From Flaveria trinervia (Eukaryota; Streptophyta; Magnoliopsida; Asterales; Asteraceae), in assembly GCA_025506515.1 (NCBI GenBank), contig CM046447.1:91049498-91113497 (forward strand): 64,000 nt of DNA, read 5' to 3'. The notes below the pieces were generated by a model. The model was not told the origin of the DNA and did not search any database. It saw nothing but the letters and a program-made list of their open reading frames with translations. The translations under genes were made by a program, and so were the position numbers. Within the stretch, counting starts at the first letter, position 1. The number at the start of each line of letters is the position of its first letter. Below, one piece after another: positions 31,448-43,696 of this stretch.

Positions 31448-32653
31448 GAAAACTTTATAAAAATATAATCAATTAAGTCACTTAAATTTTTTTTGTTTCA
31501 ATTTAGTCGCTAAACTTACAAGTAATGTGTTAATCTTATCTTATCTTACTTCTTACTAGTTTAATAAAAGAGTAAATGGGGGTCACAATCATTCTTACCA
31601 ATTTTTTCCGTCTCTCTCTCCTATTAATAATTACTTTAATTACTAATAAAATTATTTTAATACATTTTAATATATAATAATTAAGAATGAAATTTATTTA
31701 TTAAGGTTATTCTAAATAAATTGATATTTTCAATAAGTCAATTTTTTTTTAAAAAAAATCAAATTTGGGAGTTGTAATAAAAAAATTTTAAAAAATAACA
31801 TTTTTATACGGTTTGTTTTAAAATTAAAATGTTTATTTTAATTTTTTTTTTAAAAGTTGATATCATTGTTTTATTATTTACAGTCATTTTTATACGTAAT
31901 TTCAGTCATCATATCTTAAAATAATATTTTATAATTAATAAATTTATTATATCAATATTTTATTTATTCAACTCGTGTAATACACGGATTTACTAAAGCT
32001 AGTCTTATATATTTTACATGTTTAACAAGTTAAAGTGATGATGTGACTTTTGTTATTTTTCTCTTTTTTATAAAAACTATCTATAGGGAATTAACAATTA
32101 TAATTTAAATTAATATGAATTTTTAGACTAACATCTCTTTCCAAAAACAATATTGATCCAATTATATTCCATTCGCCCTAATTAATCCTACTATTGCGAA
32201 AAAAAATTGAAGCAAACAAAAGAACAAGCATTGTGAACAAGAGGTAATAATTATTTCATATTTATCATATTTTTTGGCATTTCTTATTTTAGATTGGTAA
32301 AAATACGAATTAGCGATCTTTTTTTACCTACTATTTGACATTTTTATATTATTTTTTAATAATGTATAGTAGGCACGAATATTTATTAATTAGAATTTTT
32401 TACTATTAATTAAATATGTTTTTAAAACTTTATAATCATTTAAATAATTTATTTGTACTTGCGAAGTCAATATATTTTAGAAAAAGAAAAAAAAAGAACA
32501 AAAGCCACGTCAGCACTTCAACCTATTAAACAAGTAAAATATATAAGATTAGCATATTATCTTTTAGTTGAGTGACTAACTTTGAAACAAAAAATGTTTA
32601 AGTGACTTAACTAGAACAATCATGAAAGTTGATCATATTTCTATAAAGTTTTC
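31448..32653. mobile_element. TIR element of about 1.2 kb, non-autonomous
   Basis: The left end (GAAAACTTTATAAAAATATAA, then TTAAGTCACTTAAA, then TTTGTTTCAATTTAGTCGCT) is repeated in inverted form at the right end (AGTGACTAACTTTGAAACAAA, then TTTAAGTGACTTAA, then TCTATAAAGTTTTC). The arms are about 75-90 bp with small indels. No transposase frame is present. Flanks are T-rich and I cannot settle the target duplication, so the superfamily is open (Mutator-like is one option). A Helitron-like end lies inside it. Confidence 0.65.
31974..32002 (+). other. Helitron-like 3' terminus
   Basis: The palindrome CGTGTAATACACG (31974-31986) is followed 12 bases later by CTAG (31999-32002) and a T, the arrangement of a Helitron 3' end (hairpin, short spacer, CTRR, insertion before T). 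A possible 5' start TCTCTCTCTCCTATTAATAA lies at 31611, which would make a 0.4-kb non-autonomous element, but the base before it is not the expected A. Confidence 0.3.
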
Positions 32654-34491
32654 TTTTTGTTTATAAGTTCTTTCACCTTCAAATCCGCTATAAATGTTGC
32701 TAGATATAGAGAGATTTTTATTTTAGGGTACAATATCATGGATATAAATATAATCACATCCCAATTTAGCTTTTCTTTTTCTTTTCTGCTATTTATGAAA
32801 TTGATATCCCATTTTTCATCCAAAGTTAAAATGATATTATAGGTTGGAGGCAACTTTGTATGTTTCGCATACTTTTTTAACTTATGACATTTGACAAGAA
32901 GCGTACACTGTATATATCCATGTATGTATGTTCTATCTACACTATATTATTTTTATTTTTATAGCTTTGATAAAAAGGTAAAATTATATACCATTATAAT
33001 CCATTTATCGCAATAACATTGTGATGGTTATAGTTATAATAATATTTGAAATTTATTATTACGATGGTTTGACTTTAGTCTACAAGCAAGCATTCAACAT
33101 GTAGCAAAAACGTCACATTGACTTATGCCATTTAATTTTTATAAAGGTATAATTTTAGCATTCATAATTCAGTCTATAGAAACCAAAGTGCATGGTATAT
33201 ATTATTTGTTTATATGTAATGGTGTATCATCGTAAACTAAAATCTGTGTGCTCTGTGATGTGACTTTGAAAATGTCTAAATTTAATTATAAAGGCCAAAC
33301 CAAGATTATGATTCTAATCATACGGTCATAAAATTTTGATGTTAAAATTTGAATTGTTATTAAATTTTTCAAGCAAATTAACTTTTAATTAAGGGAGTGT
33401 ATGCGGTTTTATAACTTAATAAAAATGTAATGTAAAAAATGTAAGATTAATCTAAACCATCAATCTTTTAAATAAATTATTGAGGTTAAATTATAAGAAT
33501 TTTTTTATTAAATGAGTATTTTAAACATGACTACCTTTGTTGATTTTTTTTCATATTCATCCAGTTTATTTACATGGTTTAACTCTGATTATGATATTAT
33601 TATATTTTAAAAAGTTACACCATAAAAGCGGGTGCATTTTATTTTTAAAATGAGTACAGTATCATTATATGAAAATATAAGAAATTATGTTTTTAACTCA
33701 CATATTTTTTGTTCGTCATTGTGTCTTTAATCCAGTTTATTGTTTGTTTTATTTGTTATTGTTTTCTAAACTATATATTGTGTTTTCTGAAAGAATGATT
33801 AGTTCTAAATAAACATAATAGCGAAATTAATTTGTTGTGTAGTTTTAGTTTGTAAAACACAATGATCAAATAACAATAAATTATCCTAAAACTTTAAAAC
33901 AATAACATAATAACACAAAATGGTATAAAACAGGAAACATGATGATATGTGTCTCATTGTGTTTCTTATGTTCGTTATTGTGTTTTATTGAACTTTATGC
34001 ATATTTTGAAAAGCATATTGATGAAATAATATAATTGTATACTTTTGATTGTAAGAAACAATAATAAAGTAACAACATATTTAGATAATAATAAAAAACA
34101 ACAACAAAAACATAAACCTATCTTTAAACGTAAAATAAAATAATGAATACATATAACAAATGATGAAAATATTTTACATAACTATTTAACGTTCTGGACA
34201 CAACGATCTACTGTATTTTACATAATCACCAAAAATGTCATTTCATTTAAAAACAATATAAGACACATGTCAAGCCTAATTCTTTTTAATATTATTAGAT
34301 TAAATATCATTTTATTATAACCTACTCTAATAGTAATACACCTTAAGTTATCATATCTAGTAAAAGTTTATCAATAGTTTCACTTGAAAAGTTTGGTCAC
34401 ACAATCTTAAATTTTAAAATAAGAATGTTATAATCGTTTTTAAATCTTGTATACATCAACTTGATGTCTCATGAAAATTACATATTGGTTT
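32654..34491. other. AT-rich spacer, no gene seen
   Basis: Very AT-rich DNA with only short frames and no domain, RNA gene or clear repeat boundary that I can recognise. Confidence 0.5.
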
Positions 34492-34826
34492 AAAAAAATT
34501 AGAGCATTCATAGTCCAGATCCTCATCACTGTTACTATAATTTATAAAATAAAATATTACCTTATGAACAGATAAGAAAGAAATGTTATTATTTATCTGT
34601 AAATTTGATGAGAGTGAATATTTATGAGGGTTTTACTATGAGTCCTCATATATGGGGAAATATGAGAAATTATTAAAAGTGGTTGTGAGCGGAGGAGAAA
34701 GAAAATGTAATGATAAAAATATTAGTATTATTTAACTGAAAGAGATGGTAAAAAGTAGTGTTTTTAATGTAAATATGGGGATGAGGGTTGGGGAACCCAT
34801 CCACTGGTAATGCTCTAATTTTTTTA
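34492..34826. mobile_element. MITE of about 335 bp
   Basis: The inverted ends AAAAAAATTAGAGCATT (34492-34508) and AATGCTCTAATTTTTTT (34809-34825) match. Inside them, ATAGTCCAGATCC and GGGAACCCATCCACTGG give weaker symmetry. The AGAGCATnnnnAnTGG start is a common plant MITE terminus. The ends are palindromic with TTA/TAA, so the exact duplication is ambiguous. No coding capacity. Confidence 0.55.
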
Positions 34827-34947
34827 ATATATTTTAAAGTGGTTATAAGTAAAGGAGGGATTAAATGTAATAAAGTATTTTTTTGATGATTTTTATTAAC
34901 ATTTAAAGATAAGAACGTGAAACTAGGGTGAATTAAGAATACTCTTA

Positions 34948-35676
34948 GGGGCTGTTTGTTATGGGCTGACCCGGCTGACTCAGTCAGCGGGTCAGCCCGT
35001 TTGATTTCGGAAAAGTGCTTAGATGACTAGGTCTCGTTGCTGACCCGGACCTAAAAAATAAAAATATTGACCGAGTAGTTCCGACCCCACATCACTGTCG
35101 TCTCCCGGAGCAGTGACCCCCAACCCTCGGCAGCCCCCGGAGCAGCGACCCCCAACCCGACCCCCGGAGCAACGACCCCTAATCTGAACCCCGGAGCAGC
35201 GACCCCCAACCCTCGGTCGGCCCCCACATTGATGTCGGCTAGATTTGGTGAATCGATTGGTGGTGGTTCGGTGGATTGCGGTGTTGGTTCGATGGATTGC
35301 GGTGGTGGTGGTGTGAATCGATTTGATAAATCGAATTGGTGGTGTGAATTGATTTGGTGGTGTGAATCGATTTGGTGAATCAATTTGGTGGTGGTTCGGT
35401 GGATTGTGGTGGTGGTGGTGTGAATCGATTTGGTATGGTAGTGGTGGTGTGAATCGATTTTGTGGTGTGGTGGTGGTCCGAATGTATATGGTGACAATGG
35501 TGGTGGTGTGGTGGTTCCGACGGTGGTGTGATTCCAGTGGTGTGAATAGATTTTGTTAGTCAGATACTGAATCAAACAGCCAAATTTCAGTCAGACACAT
35601 ACCCAGTCAGAAATTCTAACTAGGTCAACTTCTGACTCAGTCAGATCTTACTGAGTAAGTGTAATCAAACAGCCCC
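34948..35676. mobile_element. PIF/Harbinger (Tourist-like) non-autonomous element (729 bp)
   Basis: Inverted ends GGGGCTGTTTG (34948-34958) and CAAACAGCCCC (35666-35676) are flanked by TTA on both sides (34945-34947, 35677-35679), the superfamily's signature target site. Further inside, GACTCAGTCAG-type motifs recur at both ends. The centre holds two unrelated tandem arrays: four GC-rich units of about 29 bp (35100-35225) and a GGTGGTGTGAATCGATTTGG array (35250-35545). The Pro/His-rich 174-codon minus-strand frame is produced by these arrays. Confidence 0.75.
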
Positions 35677-35679
35677 TTA

Positions 35680-36502
35680 CACTTTTTACTTGATTGTCAA
35701 ATGAAGGTGAGATAATAAAATTATTCTTTAAAATATAACAATTTCTCTTTATAATATGTAAATGCATTTGTAAAATGATATTGGGTTTGTGGATTATAGC
35801 CGAGAAGACCCAAAAAGATATATATTGTTTTGGTACCTTCATTTTTAGGGATTGGAAACGAATCGAACAAATACAATATAGAGTATTGTTTGTGTTTTTT
35901 CATAATGAACTTGCATTCATTAGCTATTTTTAAAAATTATCGAACAAGATTTTTTTGTTTGTGTTTGTGATCATTAAGTAAATTAATATGTCTATGAACT
36001 TCTTACAAACACCTACTGAACGCAAAAAAGCATATAAGAAAGACAAATGAACATATTAACATAAACAAGTACAAACGAAAGTTCATTAACACAAATGAAT
36101 ACAAATGACCAAGTAGAAGATGTTGGCGAAAACATATAGTAGATCTAGGGTTTCTTATTTTTAAAATAAAATAAAATAAAATATGAATATAAAAATCTTC
36201 AAATGAATAAACACAAGCAAAGTTTAACGAACAAAAGCAAACACTTTATTGAACGTTAACGCACGTAAATAGCCGAATGCAGTCTATGTCATTTTCATTC
36301 ATTTAACCAAACGAATGAAATTTTCTTTATTCTTGTTTATTCATTTATTAAACATAAATGAATTTCCATCTGAACAATTGATGAAATTTTTAAAGGATGT
36401 TTGATTCGTTTGCTGCATTATTTGTTGGTGAATTAATCTTTTATTTTGGGGTGTTTACATAAGGTCATGAACTTATGATGGTAGGGGGTGCTCATGTCAT
36501 AC
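35680..36502. other. AT-rich spacer, no gene seen
   Basis: Between the Tourist-like element and the copia D LTR. Only short frames without motifs; nothing recognised. Confidence 0.5.
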
Positions 36503-36757
36503 TGCAAGATCGGTTTTTATACTCAACACAAATATTTTCTCTCAAACTCACTAACAAACACTTAAGAAGTAGAGATCTTCTAAGAGTTGATTATAATATA
36601 CTAAGTAATACAAGAGAGAAGCACAAGAGAGTAATTTCAAGATACTTGTATATATTATTTTTCAACTCAAACTTTACAAGACATTTACAAGCTTACTACA
36701 AGAGTTATAATGAGAAACTATATATACTACTATCTACAGTCGGATATACTTTGATAC
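36503..36757 (-). repeat. Copia D 3' LTR, outer segment
   Basis: From TGCAAGATCGG to the GATAC target site of gypsy C. It shows the same order as copia A's LTR at 2782-3060, ending with CAGTCGGATATACTTTGATAC against CCGGCTATACTATGAAAGCC. Confidence 0.7.
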
Positions 36758-37317
36758 TGTAAGGCCCCATTCCCGGAGGCCTCACAGTTGGTCAATCACA
36801 GCAGTTAAAACATTAAACATAATAATTATACGAACTTAAGCAGCGGAAATGATTTGTCAAAAACCATTCATTTCATTTAAAACACTGTTGTTAAGCAATA
36901 CATCATCATTAATGTTTACAAAAGAATTGTTTATATGCATTACAAAACAATAGCAACATAGAGTACGAATGGATGTCAGACTTTTCCTGCCGAGTAGCTT
37001 CACCCTCGTGCCATCCTCAGCAATAATTACCTGCCAACTGAAAATGTATAAAAGTTAGCGTTGCTGGGTGAGCTCTAGTTTTATAAGTAATAAAATACTT
37101 TCTATATGTTGTATAAGAAAATACTCTTTTCTGTAAAATACACTCTGTACTGTATATGCGAGCACGCATTAACTATACGAACAAGTACTGTTCGTTCTCT
37201 TTACTGTATGCCTTGTCTGTTCTGTAAACTTTTATCTTTATGTTTCACTTTCTGTATGGACCAGTGAGCAATACCCCAACTATATGCGCGATGGAAAAAC
37301 TGGTGATGGGCCATCTA

Positions 37318-37445
37318 TAGCCCTCGAAAGGGTCAATTGTATCCCTCGAAAGGGTCAACTATATCCCCCGAAAGAGTCAACTGTATCCCTCAAAAGGGTC
37401 AACTGTATCCCTCGAAATGGTCAAATGTATCCCTCGAAAGGGTTC
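37318..37445 (-). repeat. Minisatellite of about 21 bp in gypsy C 3' LTR
   Basis: Six imperfect units of CCCTCGAAAGGGTCAACTGTAT on the plus strand, the reverse complement of the gypsy A array. The 76- and 67-codon frames here are repeat artefacts. Confidence 0.8.
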
Positions 37446-37869
37446 AGTGTACTATGTCCAAGGCCAACCCAATCACCCAGGACACGCTACAAAGGTCCTG
37501 CCAATCTCAAATGATTGACCCTGTGTGCATAATAGGATAGCTAACCCGCAGCACAGTTGAGCAAACAACAACATGGTCGTGTACCTCCTGTAAGCTTGCA
37601 AGACTTGTTAACATTTTCATTAATGTTCCTCTTCTTTTCTTTATTGCTCTTTCACTTTATTATTACGGTATACTTTACGTTACGATAATAACATACCACG
37701 TAAAGTCACATACTAAAAGTAATAATAATAATAATAGCAATAACAATAATAAGGAACAATCATAAGTAATCATATCATGCATGGAACATCATCATTAATA
37801 AGCCCTTAGTCAACCTCGGTCAAAACCCTAAAGCACAGACTCCTAGAAAATTCTGTAAAAATTTCTAAG

Positions 37870-38215
37870 TGCTTAGGTGCATGGGAACTATTTGGGCGCA
37901 TGAGCCCTGTTCGGGCATTTCATCACTATGTAGGCGCATCAGCCAACACAAACATTTTTCACTTTAGGCGCATGAACTATTTAGGCGCATGGGCACTATT
38001 TGTGCGCATGAACACTTAGACGCATGAGCCGCTTGGGCGCATGGGCACTATTGGGGCGCATGGCCCTACACTTAGTCGTCCGGCTAACATTTCCAGGCGT
38101 ATGGGCCACTGTTCAGGCGCATGGACTGTACTTAGACATTTCTAAGGTAATCTTAGGCGCATGGGCTATTGTTAGGCGCATGGGCTACTGTTTAGGCGCA
38201 TGGACCTTCTGTTCA
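37870..38215 (-). repeat. CATGCGCC array in gypsy C 3' LTR
   Basis: About sixteen units, seen on the plus strand as TTAGGCGCATGGGC and variants. The 92-codon frame at 38024 is not a gene. Confidence 0.8.
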
Positions 38216-38802
38216 ACATGTGTCCGGTATGTTTTCAACCCAATCATCAAATCCATCTGTTCTAAGCTTAATGTGGCTATTCTAAACATGAATAACCTAT
38301 AAGCATATAGGAATCACATCCAATCATGCACAATACATACGGGTACACATACTCAAACATTGTAAAGATCATTTATATACATTTTCAGCCCCAAAGATGT
38401 TTGAAAAAAATTAAAAACCGGGGTCTAGAACTCACCTGGTGCAACTTGGGTGTTCTTCCTTTTAACCTGCTTGCAAAGAGTTCAAACACCTAGAAACAAC
38501 ACCACACACACGCACCCGAGCACATTCACAACACATAAGCACATAAAAACCATGAATTCTTACCTTAAATTCGTTCACTTCTTCTTCAAAAATCCAAAGT
38601 TCTGCTCTTCTTCCCTTGTCTCTCTCTTTAACACCGAAAGTAGTGGTGATGTGAAGTGAGGGTGGGCGGCCATGCCCACCTTTACACCAACTTTCAAAAG
38701 TTTTGTCCTTTTTGGACACTTTTAGTCCCTCCACTTGGACTTTATTGCCTTTCTTGCTTTTATGCTTTATATATTGTCTTTTAAAAATAACTGGGTGTTA
38801 CA

Positions 38803-38816
38803 AGTCCACCCCCCTT
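38803..38816 (-). other. Gypsy C polypurine tract
   Basis: AAGGGGGGTGGACT on the minus strand, adjoining the 3' LTR. Confidence 0.85.
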
Positions 38817-38841
38817 ATATAGGTTTCGTCCCCGAAACCTA

Positions 38842-41800
38842 TTATTCCTCAAATAGACGAGGATAATGCTGCCTCATCTCCTCCTCAGTTTCCCACGTAG
38901 ATTCGGATCCCTTCCTGTGCTTCCACTGTACACGCACGAGAGGAACCACTTTATTTCGTAGCCTCTTTTCTTTACGATCGATGATTGCCACTGGTTGCTT
39001 CACATAATTGAGCCTTTCATCAACTTTAATGTCCTCCAATGGAACAATCATGTCTTCATCAGCTAAGCACTTTCTCAAATGAGATACATGGAATGTCTGG
39101 TGAATTCCACTTAACTCATCTGGCAACTCCAATCTATAAGCCACCTCCCCTACTCGAGAAATGATTCAGAAAAGTCCTATGTATCTCGGGCTTAGCTTAC
39201 CTTGTTTTCTGAATCGGATGATACCCTTCCAAGGTGAGACCTTCAACATAACCCGGTCACCCACCTGGAACTCAATTGGTCTACGTCGTTTATCGGCATA
39301 CGACTTCTGTCTATCTTTGGCTGCCTTCATGAAGGCTTTGATCCTCTCAAGCTTCTCAGTCGTAGCCTCGATTACCTCGACGCTTCCCAACTCTTTTTGA
39401 CCAATGTCACCCCAACAAACGGGTGTTTTGCATCTCCTACCGTATAGCATCTCATATGATGGCATACCAGTGCTGGCATGATAGCTGTTGTTGTATGAGA
39501 ATTCGGCTAACGGTAAGTGGTCATCCTAACTTCCACCAAAATCGATTACACATGCCCGAAGCATGTCCTCCAACATCTGAATGGTCCTTTCTGACTAACC
39601 ATCAGTTTGGGGATGATAAGTCGTGCTAATATGTAACCTCATTCCCATGGCGTCATGGAATTTCTTCCAGAATTTAGACGTAAACCGGGTGTCATGATCA
39701 GACACAATGGACACCGGCACACCATGACGAGTTACAAACTCCTTGATGAACAGGTCAGCCAACCTCTCAGATGAATATGTCTCACGAATCGGTCGGAAGT
39801 GAGCACTCTTCGTCAAGCGGTCAACAATCACCCATATGGCATCATACCCCTTCGTAGTACGTGGTAGCTTTGTAATGAAATGCATGGTGATGTGCTCCCA
39901 CTTCCATTCCAGTATATCCAAAGGTTGGATCTTCCCATATGGCTTCTGATGTTCCGCCTTCACCTGTAGGCAAGTAAGGAACTTACTCATATACTCCACC
40001 ACATCACACTTCATACCCGGCTACCAATAATCTTTCTTCATATCTTGATACATCTTTGTGGCACCAGGATGAATGGAGTATCGAGTCTTGTGAGCTTTAT
40101 CCATAATCCTCACATGTAGATCCCCAAAACGAGGAATCCACACCCATCCAAATAAAGTTTTAACACCAAGTGTGTTTTCACCCAATTCCCCAACTAGACC
40201 TCTAATTCTTTTAGAGTTTAGATGATCTTCTTTTAATGTGTCATCCTGAAACTCCTTGACTTGCTTCATTACAATAGAGGTCATGATCAGTTGGTATGCT
40301 TTCAACCGAATCGGCTCGGGCCTCTCCTTCCGGCTAAGAGCATCGGCCACCACGTTAGCTTTGCCCGGATGGTAATGGATCTCGCAATCATAATCCTTTA
40401 TGAGCTCCAACCATCGCCTCTGCCTCATGTTCAGATCTTTTTGCTCGAAGAAGTACTTCAAGCTCTTGTGGTCCGTGAAAATGGTGCACTTCATCCCGTA
40501 CAGATAGTGCCTCCAAATCTTTAATGCAAAGACCACGGTTGCTAGCTCCAGGTCATGAGTAGGGTAGTTGACCTCATCAACTTTCAACTGTCGGGATGCA
40601 TAGGCTATAACCTTCCTCCTTTGCATTAATACACACCCCAACCCTAAGTAAGAAGCATCTGAATATACCACCAAATCCTCGCTTTCTTCGGGTAATGACA
40701 AGACAGGAGCTTGAGTCAACCTCACCTTTAACTCCTCGAACGCCTGTTTTTGGGCTTGTCCCCATATAAACTTTACATCCTTTCGGGTCAACTTGGTCAG
40801 TGGAGAAGCGATCTTGGAAATGTCCTGAATGAACCTTCGATAATACCCCACCAACCCCAAGAAGCTACGAATCTCGGATGGCGTCTTTGGAGACTTCCAT
40901 TGCATCACAGCCTCCACCTTAGCAGGGTCTACCATAATCCCCTCGGGATTTATCACGTGACCTAAGAATTGAACTTCGCGTAACCAGAACGCGCACTTGG
41001 AGAATTTGGCATACAACTTCTCCCTTCTTAAGATCTCTAACACTTCCCGAATGTGATCAACATGCTCCTCTTCAGTCTTCGAATAAATCAAGATATCATC
41101 AATAAACATAATCACTGATTTATCTAACATTGGCCGACACACTCGATTCATCAAATCCATAAAAGCAGCCCGTGCATTGGTCAGACCAAATGACATAACA
41201 AGGAATTCATAGTGACCGTACGTGTGCGAAAAGCTGTCTTAGGGATATCCCGCTCCTTCACCTTCAGCTGATGGTAACCAGATCGAAGATCTATCCTTGA
41301 AAACCAACTGGCACCTTGGAGCTGATCAAACAGATCATCTATTCTTGGTAGGGGGTATCGGTTCTTCACCATTAACTTGTTCAGCTCTCGGTAGTCAATA
41401 CACATCCTCATACTACCGTCTTTATTCTTCAGAAACAGGACCGGAGCACCCCAGGGAGAGATACTCGGTCTAATGAACCCCTTATCGAGCAGCTCTTCCA
41501 ACTATTCCATGAGTTCTTTTATTTCCATGGGAGCTAACTGATACGGTGCTTTGTCAACAGGTTGAGCACCGGGTATCAGGTCAATTTGGAACTCAATCTC
41601 GCGATCCGGTGGCACGCCGGGTAAGTCTTCCGGGAATACGTCCGGAAAGTCACACACAACTGGTACATCAGATAGTTGCGGTGTTGGCGCGTCCACATCC
41701 TTTACGTAGGCCAAGTAGGCACTACATCCACGCCTCATGCACTTTCCCACCACCACCATCGAAATCATTTTCGGGATCGTCGTGACGCGATCTCCATTAA

Positions 41801-43404
41801 TCGTAACCAAACTCCCATCGGACGCAACTAATCGAATCATCTTCTTGCAACACATAATATTTGCTTCATAGGTTGCTAGCCAGTCCATCCCTAGTACTAC
41901 ATCAAATCCACCTAAGGGTATCACGTGTAACCTAGCAGCAAACCTATGGCCTTCTAGTTCTATGGCACAGTCCTCTATCACATCAGTAATTCTAGTGGAC
42001 TTACCGATAGCAGTTTCTACATCAAATGGTGCACTGATCTTTCTACTAATAACAGGCAACTTAGCACAGAAAGTAGTAGAAATAAAACTCCTACTAGCAC
42101 CAGAATCAAACAATATAGAGCACAAGTTTGGTTTATCAGAAACATACCTGACACAATATCGGGATCAGCTCTGGTTTCCTCCCGGGTCATGGTGTAAGCT
42201 CTAGCACCTGCCCTCTGCCCTCCTTCCTCTGGCTTCTTCTTCTCTGCCCCAGAGCTCTCTGCCCTTGGCTTCTTACAGTCTCTAGCAATGTGGCCAGGCT
42301 GACCACACCTGAAGCACACATTCATCCCCATCCTGCACTCACCAATATGCTCCTTCCATATTTGTCACACCTCTTCAACCCTGATCCAGATGTGACCACA
42401 CATCATTCACCCACCTTTGCCACTTTCTTGTTTAGAGCAGTTCTACCACGCCCAAACCATTTACCATTCCAGTTCCGACTACCACCATCCTTCTTATCCA
42501 CCTCAGCCGCCACCACCTCACGCTCATCGTATAATCTGCATGCCAAGTCAGCCGCCGACCTAAAAGTGCTTGACTAGGTGGCAATCATATGCCTACGAAT
42601 ATCCGTCGCCAGCCCCTGGATGTATCTTTTAATATTTCATGATAGTGGTGTCACTTGATCGGGCACCAGCCGCGCCATTTCATTGAATTTGGTGGTGTAC
42701 TGCTGGTGTGTCATCGTTCCCGCCTCCAACTGCAGGAAGTCTCTTTCTACCTTGTCTATCTCTTTGCGAGGACAGAATTCCTCAATCACCAACTTCTTCA
42801 GTGTAGGCCACCTCATTCTTCCAATGGCCCTGCTACCCTTGGCTTGGACAATGTTGTCCCACCAGCACAAAGCCGAGTCCACAAAGGAGTGGGTAGCGAA
42901 TTTCACCTTTTGATCTTCACGACATTCACTGATATCGAGGACAGCCTCCATTACCCTCACCCACCGGTGAGCAGCTGCAGCTGTGCCGTTTCCGTCGAAA
43001 GTAGGGGGCTTGCATCTCATAAATGCTCCATAATTACAGCCTCTAGTCGCCTCCGGCGCAGGCTCCTCTTCTTCCTCCTCATCATCAGAGAGAACCGTTT
43101 CCAGCTCTGGTTGATCTCGTCCTCCCGAGGACCTGTTCCTCTCCTTCCTTTCACCATCCCTTATGACCTTGATCACTTCGGTCACCACAGACGGTAGAAT
43201 CGTCTGCATCACCTTGTGAACCTCTTCCACCACAGCCTCCTTTACTGAGGCTCTCAGATTGGCGCTCTCGTCGCCACCCTCCGGATGAGGGGTCTCTGGT
43301 TCTTCATGAACCACTTTCTCGACTCTGGGTCTCCTACTCTTGGGTTGCGGAGCAGGACGGTGACCTCCACCACAAGAGGCTTTTGAAGATCTACCGCCAG
43401 CCAT
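38842..43404 (-). pseudogene. Gypsy C gag-pol polyprotein, three frameshifts and several stops
   Basis: Starts MAGGRSSKAS at 43404. The gag frame is open for 255 codons with ALCWWDNIVQAKG; a stop (TGA where gypsy A has CGA) and a frame change follow near 42640. The zinc knuckle CFRCGQPGHIARDC (about 42320-42280) is intact. Protease FDSGASRSFIS begins near 42110. A CAG-to-TAG stop falls at about 41502. RT carries FIDDILIYSKT, and RNase H DASYLGLGC with HYHPGKANVVADALSRK; both lie largely in one 391-codon frame (41196-40021). The rest keeps one frame to the end, broken only by stops near 40019, 39595, 39523 and 39163. Integrase finger, core and the WETEEEMRQHYPRLFEE tail are all visible. This is the reference copy for reading A and B. 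Confidence 0.92.
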
Positions 43405-43681
43405 CCTCTAAAAGCACACTATAAGATTCAAACACTAATATGGTCATTCAAGGTAATACTCAGTTTATGTCAAGTATAGTAAGTCCCTAATTACAGTGGC
43501 CAGTTGTGATTAGCCACTTACTTTACTCTTCATACCCCAAGCATCTTCTATCCTCACTTAATCAGTATCTAAATCTACTAAGAGCACATAGCTACTCGGG
43601 CTGACATCCCTCCATTTGTCCCGTTTTCAGTTTAAGTTTAGGTTTTAAAAGTTTTACTTAACCCAATTCTCTTAAACTTTG

Positions 43682-43693
43682 GCTCTGATACCA
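43682..43693 (-). other. Gypsy C primer binding site
   Basis: TGGTATCAGAGC on the minus strand, initiator-Met tRNA complement, three bases inside the 5' LTR. Confidence 0.88.
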
Positions 43694-43696
43694 ACT

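Larger units (their letters stand above)
36758..38802 (-). repeat. Gypsy C 3' LTR (2045 bp)
   Basis: Minus-strand ends TG...CA (TGTTACACCC-type start reversed from 38802, GGGGCCTTACA end at 36758). Contains the 21-bp minisatellite (37318-37445), the CATGCGCC array and the mini-exon (38436-38489). Confidence 0.88.

Noticed and set aside
35051..35575. 174-codon Pro/His-rich minus-strand frame
   Set aside because: It translates two minisatellites within a Tourist-like element and has no start context or conserved motif.
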